Shown here in pieces: positions 1 through 10,936 of a stretch of 64,000 nucleotides of DNA; position 1 is the stretch's first letter; each line of letters starts with the position of its first letter. Source of the DNA: Setaria digitata. Its lineage: Eukaryota > Nematoda > Chromadorea > Rhabditida > Setariidae. The stretch is from contig RCAB01000019.1 in NCBI GenBank assembly GCA_003640385.1, positions 1 through 64,000 of the forward strand, given 5' to 3'. Made by a program: the position numbers and the translations under genes. Under the pieces are notes generated by a model. The model made no database searches, was not told where the DNA came from, and saw nothing but the letters and a program-made list of their open reading frames with translations.

Positions 1-3000
1 AAAAGAAAAACATATACCTGAGGAGAAGGCTATGACGGAGTTAGAGGAAGACTTGGAAGGAACTGGAGCACCACTGTTTGAAGATATCATGTCCGAGAGA
101 GATGTTCTTGAAGAATATGGTGTCTCGGTGTCTGGAACTATGCTTTCTGAAGATGAAATTCCTTCACCCTCTAAGATGAGTTATGAATTTCCAGTGGGAA
201 GGGATCAGTTTATGAAACGGTGTGTAGGTACACGCGTTATAGATTCGAAGGAATGTGATTATCGTTTTGATCCGTTGTTGGTAGGATTTGAGCTGAATAC
301 AAGAGCGGTAGCAGAGAATACAATAGAATCGCCTGTTGTTAATATACTGGAGACATCAAAAGTGTTTGGTAGTGGTTCTGGAATAGTAAGCGAATGTTGT
401 CATGATACAGATATGCATACGACCACTGAAAAATTTTCTTTTAAGAATGGACTAGTGGAAGGGGAATGGGAAGCACCTGATGTTCAGGATGTGAACGAAA
501 CGATAATTCCTTTAAACAGGAATGATCGTGTTGTACGAAACAAACATGCAAAAATATTATCAGAGGATGATTTTCATGCAAAACCGGACGAAGAAGCTCT
601 TGTTGATGAGATGAGCATTCTGAAACATGATGCTCTCGTGGAGGAATACAATGCTTTTGAAGAAGACGTTGTGTCGTTGCCTAAAGTCACATCATTTACT
701 GAAGGAGAAGATGGGATTTCTAATATATACAAAACGGTATTTTCTGAACCTGATGTTTCTATATCTCGAACACTGGCACAACAATTTCTTGCGGAAAAAG
801 ATCCAATGACAACAGGAACAGAACATTTTAGGGATGGTGTGTCGGAGTATCATGTTTCCGAAAAATTCAGTGTATCAAGGACCAAAGAATTGGTTACGGA
901 AGATAATAGGGAGTGCCAGGAACAGAAAAGTAAATATTTTGACAAAGATCTCCCTGTGGTGGTGGAGCTATTTAGAATAGGAGATTTGGAAGAAACTGAA
1001 GCAAGACAAAATGAGAAAATTTCATCAGGTGGAGATGTCAAGTGTTACAATGTTATGATGACCAAGAAGCTGCATATAGAGAATGAATGTGTAGGATCCA
1101 AAGCAGAGGGACCCACAGTGTCTTTTGAAGCTGATCACGAGGGAGTTATATTGGCTAGGACGATGGAAGTTGAGACAGAAACACTTAAACAAGTTTCTCC
1201 AGCAGGAGCACAAACTGAGAAACAGTTTAAGGTTAATGATTTACGAAATGTTTATGTAAAATCATTCGATATAATCTTTCAGGAGGATGTTTTTTAAAAA
1301 AAAAAAAGTGTTCATATGTCTAGAGAATTTGTATGAATTAGTAGTAGATGTAAAGCAGTTCGCAGTATACCAAAGAAAGGAATTAGAAATCTCTGTTGAT
1401 AAGACTTCTACGGCTAAGTTGGAGGAATGTCAAGATCAGCTCTACATGGTAGAAGATTTGGTTGGAAGCAGAATGCAAACAGTCAAAAATATTTCTCCGC
1501 CGGATTATGGCGTTTCGCTACTTAAAGAATTAGTAACAGAACAAAATGGACTTATGTGTGCTTCATGAAGAGATGCATAAAGCATTTTTCGAAGAGAAAT
1601 GCTCAGTAATACAAAACAGAATTGTGTCTGTTCGAAAAATTCAATTCACTATAACTTAATCAAGTCTTTTACAGGACTCTGATGTCTCAGCATTGAGAGA
1701 TTTGTGGAAAAGTGAAGCTCCGGAAGTCGGGAATAGTGGTACTGTTAGAAAACATGTGGAAGAAGAGGCAGTAGTCAAAGAACATGGAACTACTCAACGC
1801 TGTAGAGGTTGGTTTGGAATTATTAAAAAAGTTGAGGGGGACAGATCGAAGAGGACGCTTTAACACATGTTATTAATCCTTATAATTTTAACCAGACAAT
1901 TTTTTCAAAGAATTTCTTATTAATATAGGTGGTGCGAAGGGAGATGCCGAGAATAAAATATTTTTGCGTTCATGGGGGACAAAATCTTAAGTGGTGGATG
2001 GGGAACTAAGTATTGAGCTATCATCAACGGAAGAGAAGAAGGAAGATATAGCGTTTCTGAAAGATGCGGTGATTTCATGTAAAGTTCCATTTGCAGGTAT
2101 GGCAGTTGGTTATCCGGCATGTGGAACAGGTGATATCGTAGGAACTGAGGTAGAACAATGGAGATCAGATTTGCAGGGAACGGATAAGTCTAACTTGGAA
2201 ATGAAACGGTCGCCGACAAAAGGAGAAAGTATACAGGAAAGCAAGGAAGAGATCGTGCAACTGATGAAGGAATCTTTAAGTGAAATAAAAGATATGGGAG
2301 AGCTGCCAGAGTTACAGCGAAGCATTTCCAGGGAATTGATAGAAACTGAAAGGGTGGAAAGTTGGATTCCGTCCAGGCTTCATTCAACAGCCATATCCGA
2401 ACAGTCTAAACCATTTGCATTGAAGGAGAACGAATTTGAAGGAGAGAAGGAAATGGAAACATTTCGGAATCTCAGTACCTATTTAGATGAAACTTACGAA
2501 CATAAGATTAACACTGCAGAGACGGAGAAAGATAGGAAAATTGACGGAGCAGGCTTTAAAAACAAATTAAATGCAGAAGAAGGCCAAAGATTTATCAAAG
2601 TTGAAGATGATAAGTTTCCAGACCTTTCTTTGTTTGGGACAAAGTTTCTGAAGTTCCCAAAGGAACCTGAGATGATTCCTGGAAGAGTTGTTTTGGAAGC
2701 CGCTACAGTTAGTCCTGACACAACGGCGATTTGTGATTATGCTAGGAAAAGTGATGGTGGAGACATACTGACTGAACAGCTGCCTGGTTTAGATTACCCG
2801 CAGCTTAAATCTTCGGCAGTTTCCGAGCAGCTTGGTGAAGGCGTTATGATGCAGAAAATTGCGGCAATGAAAGGGACGAAAACGGAACAAAAAGATGGAG
2901 GAGAGACAACAACTTTACTTACTGTAGATATGTCTGATTTACATTCGAAAGATTTGATTAAGGTGAACGAAGCTCAACTGAATATGAGGGTAGCGGAACA

Positions 3001-6000
3001 ACATGACAATACACCTTTTCCAGCTATTAACTCGTCATCCCAAATTGACCCGGTTGCTACATTTATTCCTGAGGATGTGCAGCAAATGGATGTGGAAAAA
3101 TTGCATGTGGTGTCTGAAGGTATTTATACGAACCGACTCTCAGTAGGAAAAAGCCGTCTAGGAGGTAAACAGACGGGAACCTTTTGTAAAGAAGACTTAC
3201 AGAGAGAAATTCCTGAAGACCGTGTAGCTTATCCGGTTGTGTCATTAATGGAGGAAGTCGAAGAGCGAAAGAGAGTAGCAGAGCGTATTAAACTGCTGGA
3301 AGGTGAAAGGATAAATGTTGATGAAACACTATCAGAAAAGGGAACATCATATGAAATAAATCTGGGCACAACAAATCCTTTATTCACAGATAGTGAATTA
3401 TGCATTAACAAAAGAGCGCATCCTTTTCCTGTAGAAGTTGAATATTCTTGTGAATCGACTACTGATTCGATGTGGATCCCGGAAGAAGAAGAATGTTACC
3501 ATGTAACCACAGAATTAGAAAAGCTGGAATCCTGCTTGGAGCATAAAATGACATATATGAGCATTTGCGAAAATAACACCGAAGTCCCTGAAGAAAGAAC
3601 AACTGGAAATTTATTAAAACCGGATAAAGAGCCAGAAGTCCAGCTAATTGGCAGTGTCAGCGAAAACCATTCGAAGCCTATGATTTCAGAGAAGTTTGAA
3701 ACGCATAAGCAAACAAAGGAATGGACAAAGGAAATAAGAGAAACAGTATTTAAGCAAGTTACAGAACCTGAAGATCAATTCACTACGGGAGTATCTGAAG
3801 TGGATAATGAAGGAGGAACTGAGCTATTCGCCACACTTCGTTCTGAATCGGTCTCTGACGAGGAAGAGAGAGAATACGAAATGAAGTCTTCTCAAATTAC
3901 CAGAGATAAGAATATTTCTGTGGAGCTGTTGACCCCGCAAGAGTGGTCGGAATGTCAAAAAAAAAGTATAGAAGAGGCTTTTATTACGAAAAAACAAATA
4001 TCGGAGCTAGAGGAAAGTGTTGATGCGATATCATTTAATCGTGATCGAAAAGAATCTGTGAAGGCTACTGCATCCATGGAAAGTTTTTTGGAATTAACTG
4101 AAGAGCAAACAGTGCAGAACCACGGAGAACCAAGAATTTGTGGTAGTGATAGTATTACGGTACCTCAGAAATCTTTTGATGTTTCTCTCAGTAAAAAGCT
4201 GAATACTGAACCTCATCCAGTAATCCCGTTTGAAAGCAAGTTCGAGGGAGATGTTCATGGCTCTTGTGATGAACTGTCGATGGAGGAACACAAAAACACT
4301 GAAAGGAAAAACACCACTTCTGAAGTCATAAATAGTAAAGGAGATGCTGCTGCGATTATGGAAACTTTAACTGTTCTTGGATATACAGAAGTGTCTCAGA
4401 TGGTTAATGAACAGAAGAGTTTCCCCATGAATGTTTCATTTGGTACTTCCGAAGAAAGTGTGGAAGAAGGAAAATTGAGTAATGATTATGATTATGAAGA
4501 AGGTTTGAAAAGGAATGTAGAAGTTTCAACTATCTCAGTCACAGAAGCCTTTGAGGAACCAAACAATCCAATAATTTGCGATGGAGTAAGCAATGTAGTT
4601 TGTCGACAAATGGAAGATAGTGAAGGTGAAGAAACTGTTACAAGAAAACAGCTGGATATAGCAGAAATCCGAACTGAAAAAAGTGTAATACTTTCGAATT
4701 CTTTGCATAAACATATTTATAAAGAGAAAGAGCCGTACTTGATCAAACGGAAGGAGTGCCGGGAGTTTCTGCTGTCAGGGGGTGAAGAAACGGAAGATGG
4801 ATCGTCTTCCTCCATTTCATCAGTGTCTCCTACCTATGTCAAAGACATGCGAGCTGAATCACTGACAGAAGTGGAGCAACGGAGTGAATCACTAGAAATT
4901 ACTGCAGTAGTCAGTGAAGCCGAGTCAGTGGCAGAAGAGAATATCACTAATAAATTCGGTCATTCAGAAGGAGAATGCCAAGAAGCGAAAGAGGATGTTT
5001 GGGAAACGGAGAGCGTGAGAGATGGCAACAACTTTGAAGTAGAACGGACGGTTGAACCCACTTCAGAAGTTTTCTCTGAAGAATTACTAATATTGAATGA
5101 AGCGTCATCGTCGCGGCAAAAAACTGCCAAGGAATCATCTGAAATGGATGAGAAAGCAAAAATTGCCCGTGGCAGCGATATTGAAACAAATGCGAATCAG
5201 CAGTTGTTGAGCAGGAATATTAGAAAACTAGGTGAAACAGCTAACAATGGTAGCAGTAGTAGTAGTAGCTACAGCGTAGACTTGTCGACCGGAAAGGATG
5301 GTGATGGTAAATCTTCGTTTGGCGTTGGAAAGGCCACTATCGGAAATTATCCATCCCATGTTCAGCATGACTATGAAGTAGATTATGAATCCGATTTAAA
5401 GGAGAAGTTGCAGACACTCTCACAAGAAACGAAGACGCTAAAGCTACGCTTATCGGAACGCAGTGTACTAACTGAAGACGAAAGGAGTGAGGAAGAGCTT
5501 AATATAAGAGCAATAGAAGTGGTTGGCGAAATCATGAAGCCAGCGGAAAGCTTATCGCATAGTGAATCCACTTATAAGACGGCAACGGCTACATCAAAGG
5601 ACGGCTATGAAACGTGCCTTACATCGCAGGAGGATACCTATGAAACAGCTCCTGATTATCATTCTCAAGAATCTGAATACACTACTGCAACTAGTGAAGC
5701 TAGCAGTCGACTGTCGGAAGTAAGTGATGAGCGTCGAGAAAGCGCTACACCGATTGCAATGCTGTCACCGGTACACTCGGATCGTCTTTTTACTGCCTCC
5801 CAGGATGATGAACAAGAACCAGATAAGCAAGGAAACCCAGTTAGTGATTCGAAACGTTCTAGCCCTGATATGCCTGATATTGAACTTGTTTCTGTTGAAG
5901 ATGAGGATGACACGGAAGAAAGCGTCCTATTAACATCTTCCAGTGGCATTCTTCTTGCTCCTGATATTGATCCAGGGCGACCTATTTCTCCAGTTCCTCC

Positions 6001-8489
6001 GGGTTCCAATGATGAAGATGAAGGTATTGTTGTTGTTGTTGCTTCATCTGATTGTTTCAGAAAAGTTGCCGATCAGACTCGTCAAGGGGAAATTAAAGTT
6101 CTTGACGCCATTGTAGAAGCTCCAGGAGATGATATGTTTACTGATGAAATATTTTCGCCATGGAGACGAGAATTGCCTGATCGAACAACATCTCAGCAAT
6201 CAATACATGAAAAAGCGATGAATTTACAGGAAGAATGCTTCCCACAATATTCAAAGTTGTCAGCTGAACATCAAGGTAGTACTGTTATCCATAAATTCGA
6301 GGAAGATGAAGGTGCATTGCCATCTGAAGCAATTTTGTGTGTTGAATCAGATTCACTAGATTCTCTTGATAAGATATCACTCAAGAGTGGGAACAGTGGT
6401 AAGAAATATAGCACATCACGTCGAAGCAGCACTAGTTCAAGAAAAAGTCTGCACGATGAACCACTAACATTTGTTGAACGGCTCACGCCAGAGTTGAAGA
6501 TGGCATGGATAGAAAAAGATCAGGACGCTGAATCGGCCAAGCAATCTTTATTGTCACCATCTAGGGAATATCCAGCGTATATGTCGGAAAGTGAACAAGT
6601 AAACCCAACAGAAGTGGAACTAGAAACGGTGGATGAAGAGCCGGAAGAGGTGGATTCATTGAACGGGAGAAGTATATGCTCAAATGGTCAAGGAACAGAT
6701 ATTAGTATAGCGGTTGGAAAATACAAAACGGTTTCAAGCGACAATGTCTCTGAAACAAGTTTGCAAGAATTTGAGCGAATTGAGCGGGATGTATTAAACA
6801 AAGGCGAATCAAGTCTTAGTGGAAGTGAGGTAGAATTATATATAGCTGGGAAGTTGAAAGCAGCTGACGGGTCAACTAGTTCCTTAGCCGAATTTGAGCG
6901 ACTGGAGCAAGAGGTTGTAGCTGAAGGTTCCCCGCAAGATGAAGTAATGATATTATCTGATATACGTGAAGAATCGGAAGTCGAAGAGATGAGTATAAGA
7001 GACGATGACGAAGAAGAACACGATTCTATTTCAGATATAAAAGCAATACCGGTTGAAGAAGATCCCCAAATGCCAACACCACTAGCTTCACCGACTGACA
7101 GCATCGAAAGGAATTTTGAAAAATTTGTGCCGGAAGTAATGGAAACAAGCATTGATTCTTTAGAAATTAATCTCTCACCAGTGCAAACACAGGGCGATTT
7201 GGTTGGTGAAAATTACTTAACTGAATATGAGGTCATTGACAAAGTATATCAGGATGTGCATGATTCACTTGAAGTAATTCCGCAGGGTAGGGATTCCATG
7301 TTGAAAGAAAGGGCAAGTATACAGGAGCTAACAAAGGATAAGCAAGCATTGCTGAGTGATGATGGTACGATGGGTATATATCAGGAAGAGGAGAAAGACT
7401 CCTTGGTCGGTGACATGGACATGCTTCGTGATTATCCGACCACACTAACGACATTTGAAACAACACAGATCAATGCAGATGGTTCTACAGAAATAATTTC
7501 AAGGAGAGTTCTAACTCGTGTTACTGACCCGGTTATTAGCCATGTACAGTTTACTGGTACTGAAAATGAGCATCGATTACGTGATTTGGAACGTGAAGAA
7601 GAATTTGAAACTACGGATGTTGAGGGCAATGTTACGCGAACAACGCTTCACCGTAGTGCTCCTTCTTCGTCTGCAACCGGTACTTTGTTTTTAATGTTTC
7701 ACAGTTTAATACTTCATGCAATTTTGTTTAATTAGTTTACATTTATGCATATATTATTAAAGTTTATCACCGAGTTTACCACATTAGTCCATCATCAGAC
7801 GGGAAGTAAGAGGGTTGTCAGCTAAAGTATTTCGGATTTTTGAAATTTATGTTTCAGTAAATATTGTATTTTATTTAACTTCATGCGTACATTTGGCGCA
7901 GTTTTAAAAAAAAAAACATGAAAAATAAAGTTACTAGTATAGTTTCGCACTGCTGTGTCAATGGTGAAGTATCATATCTGTGTTAAAAATAAACCCAAGT
8001 TTTTTATCTGTATTTAATGAAAGTAATGCTAAGAAGGCCCAGTCTCATTTGATACGAAATTTTTTTTTTTTTTTTTTTGATGAAAGTTAGATATCTATCC
8101 TACTGCTGAATCAAACAGATGGAGGGATAAGAGAGGATTATAGTTTCGTATCCAAATTAATAGATTTGCACAACATATGTCTATATATTATCTACTCTAC
8201 AGCATGCCAATTCATTTCAAAGGTCTTTAGTTGTAAAAGCTTGAATAATTTTACAGCATTGCATTGAATATGTTCATATTCTTCCACATATTCTTTCGAT
8301 GCCATACTGATGTCAGTATATCTGTGGTTATCATTTTTAAGCCAAACAATAAAACAGTAACAATAATTTCACTTCTATTTTTTACCAGTGAGAATGTAAA
8401 AATGTGCAAAGATATCCTGTTCTTCTATTATCACGAATACTTATCCAAATACAAATACAGGTGATAAAAATAATGGTGCAGTATCTTAG
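1..8489 (+). CDS. Giant acidic Ser/Glu-rich protein, probable ankyrin UNC-44 C-terminal region (5' partial)
   Basis: The reading frame is already open at base 2 (ATG at 32 is internal), so the gene begins left of the window. The main block is one open exon of about 5.7 kb (from about 1991 to 7679). A donor (ACCG|GTACTT) at 7679/7680 fits in phase with a tiny last exon 8461-8489 ending in TAG; AATAAA copies lie at 8651-8660. The protein is Glu/Ser/Thr-rich and low in hydrophobics, with no enzymatic motif, and it carries degenerate repeats (ELVTE-, SLxEFER-type). The end (RVLTRVTDPVISHVQF, then GNVTRTTLHRSAP) recalls the tail of the giant nematode ankyrin UNC-44, a spectrin-linked axonal scaffold. 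That match is from memory. No ankyrin repeats, ZU5 or death domain are in view; they would lie to the left. Three frame lesions disrupt 1290-1990. Another giant cytoskeletal linker is the main alternative. Confidence 0.55.
1230..1990 (+). other. Frame-broken patch inside the giant exon
   Basis: Coding-like sequence shifts frame here. Frame 2 ends with a TAA beside a T6/A12 run (1291-1308). Frame 0 continues from 1287 to a TGA at 1566-1568 and contains another ELVTE-like repeat. Frame 1 then resumes (about 1561-1807). A plausible 121-base intron at 1808-1928 (GTTGGT...AATATAG) joins frame 1 back to frame 2 in phase, but a TAA at 1988-1990 still interrupts before the long clean ORF. A 51-base GT...TTTCAG segment (1230-1280) looks like an intron that can be read through, because its length is a multiple of three. 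Likely causes are homopolymer or assembly indels, or unrecognised micro-introns. Decay of one exon is less likely, given the clean flanks. Confidence 0.6.
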
Positions 8490-8650
8490 ATTGGTAGGTT
8501 AAGCGAGACTCTCAGTGGGACATCTTTAGTGGATTATGGAGTTGTATTGCAAGGCGAATCAATTAAGTAGAATGTAACGATAGTAACGATCTGTAAGCAT
8601 GTTATCCAAAAATTTATTTGATTGTAAAGCTGAGAATACTGTTTTAGTAG

Positions 8651-8660
8651 AATAAATAAA
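8651..8660 (+). other. Poly(A) signals of the giant gene
   Basis: Two overlapping AATAAA hexamers lie 162-171 bases after the proposed TAG of the terminal exon (8461-8489). They support transcription running through the last intron to this point. Confidence 0.45.
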
Positions 8661-10930
8661 TATGAAATTTGGTGTATAAACTGTTTTTTCTGTAATTAAA
8701 TGCAGAATTTGTCTCAGATCACTTCACTTGCAGGTGCTTCGCATTCAGCTCATCGTGATTAATTCCATCAGCATTCAGTGGATGGCAGATTTTTTGTTTG
8801 TCGTCAGAGTTCTTGCTTTTCACAAACACCTTCGCTTTTTTTGATACCCTTCATTTAACGGCTTCTGTCAAGTTGACAGTTTTAATCTTGAATTTGGCTT
8901 TGTTATTATGTATTTTAAATCAGTTTAGAATGTGTTATGACGAAGTTACGGAAAACGGAAATTTCTTATGCTTGTAAATGACAGCCCAAGCCTTCGTGTA
9001 TTTATAACGGTGGAATAATGGAAAGGTGATAGAAATGAATTCTTTAAAAGTGTTTAACAGGTTGCATGGCGATAAATTATTTTTTCGATACGGTTGCAAA
9101 ACATAAAAATTCCCATGATTTTTTAATTTGGTCAACACATGTAAAACCATTCTGTCTAAGTTCTCCCCACAACACTCCATTGTTTTGTGGATGATCCTGT
9201 ACACAATCAAAGAGTTCATAGTGCTAGCATTCTAAGTCTTTATTTATCGTTCACGTCAACATTTTTTTTTTACCAATCTCAAAACAGCTTCTGCGTCATA
9301 TTTCTGCTGTAAATAAAATTCAGAATTAGATCACTGGGGAGCTTTCATAGTGCCAAGTTTAAAGGTAAATTACACATTAGTTCTTTGGAAACTTCCCACA
9401 CCTTATGTTAAGAAATGCTTGATTCCGTTAATTATTAAGCATTAAACTGTTTGGTCAAAGTCACAAAAGTGCGCTTTCCTAATAAGCGCGTAACTGTTGA
9501 TTAATATTTGAACGGCGTTCCACAAAAAAAAAAAATGCTGATTTTCAACTTGAATTTGTCTGCAAAATTTTTATTCCTTTTTTTAAATTAAAATTTTTCT
9601 TTTTTTAAGTCGAAGATATAGAAAACTTCGGATTTACTGTCGCTAAAATTTCTGTCTTCTCAGTTGCTCTGCTATCCTCATGAAATTTCTTCATTGCGTC
9701 CTCCTTCACTATTATTTGTATTATAAAATGGCTTCTGGGTTTGTGTTTGAAGTTGAGGCAAAGGTCATGATGATATAGAAAATGTGAAATTGTGAAACTT
9801 CTTTTGTAAGTGCATAACTTGGTTCCCATTCTTAATTATATGGATTATATTGCTTTAATTCTGTTCTTCCACTCTATTAAGCAATTTTCAATATAGTTCA
9901 AAATAGTCAACTGTATAGAAATTATATATTTTTAGGTTTTTCATTTGCAATAGAATGAATACAATCATTCCATACTATTTATGTAAGCATACTTTTTGAT
10001 TGTCTCAGATCAGAGAGTACGGGATATCACTGCGACTACTGCGGAAATTCTGACGGGACCTTTCGTTTTTAACTTCAGATTTTTCCTAGACTTCTATTTT
10101 AAGCAGAATAGCTTAACAGTCAGAAATAAAAAAAAAAAAAATTAAAATTAAGCAGAGATCTTCTGAACAAAGAGATTTCCGGGACCTCATCTTTTTTGTG
10201 GACTTCGGATAAATACACAAGTTATGTAGTGGGACTTTCTGGTGGTGAAAAAGTTAATTTGACTGAGATTTGTGGAAAGTTGTTTGCTGAATGTCGAAGT
10301 ATGTTTTATTTCGAATAAAATCATATGGAATGCCCATGAAATTTGATAAAAACAGCAATCGCAATCTTTAGGTAAGGCAACGATTCTTCCTTAATATTAA
10401 GTAATGTCGCAAAAACATCGTTGATTTTGCATTTTCCATTTAAATGCATGATATGAAGAGGAAATATGCCGGAAAAAGCAGTCGTATTTCAAAAAGAGTT
10501 ACGAGCTTCTGACTCAAAAGCCTAAAATAAGCATCGAAGTACGTAATCAGAAGACAAGAATTGTTGAATAGGCGTTGATTAAGAAATAACAATGAGTGAT
10601 GTTCATTTTCGAAATTACTCAATTATTTAAATTTCAAAATAATTCTAAAATATTTAAAGAACTAACTTGCAGTCCGATCTAGCTAATTACATGTTACAAC
10701 ACTGAATAGAAATGTTTATGAGCATCTCACATTGATGACAATACTTACCTGGTGTGAAAATTTCGAGAAAAATTAAATGTTTCTTTTTTGCGCTTTTAGC
10801 ATTCAACTTTACAAAAACAAATAATTTCAACTGTAGAGGAAAAGATCACAGCAAACGGAAGTGATATTTTTGACTGTTGTCAGGATCTTTAAAGAAAATG
10901 TTGGTATTGCATGAAGACATTAAGGGTAAT
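8661..10930. other. Convergent intergenic region
   Basis: This lies between the 3' ends of the giant gene (+) and the collagen (-). It is AT-rich with several homopolymer runs (for example A runs near 9523-9535 and 10129-10140). The few ORFs of 60-94 codons have no recognisable content and are expected by chance. I see no RNA gene. Confidence 0.6.
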
Positions 10931-10936
10931 TTTATT
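10931..10936 (-). other. AATAAA overlapping the collagen stop codon
   Basis: On the minus strand the last codons read GAA TAA AAT, so a perfect AATAAA overlaps the stop. If it is used, the 3' UTR would be only about 10-25 bases. Confidence 0.45.

Noticed and set aside
5665..6009. 114-codon minus ORF, and the 154-codon one at 6688-7152
   Set aside because: Antisense of Ser/Glu-rich coding sequence, which suppresses stops on the opposite strand; no independent support.
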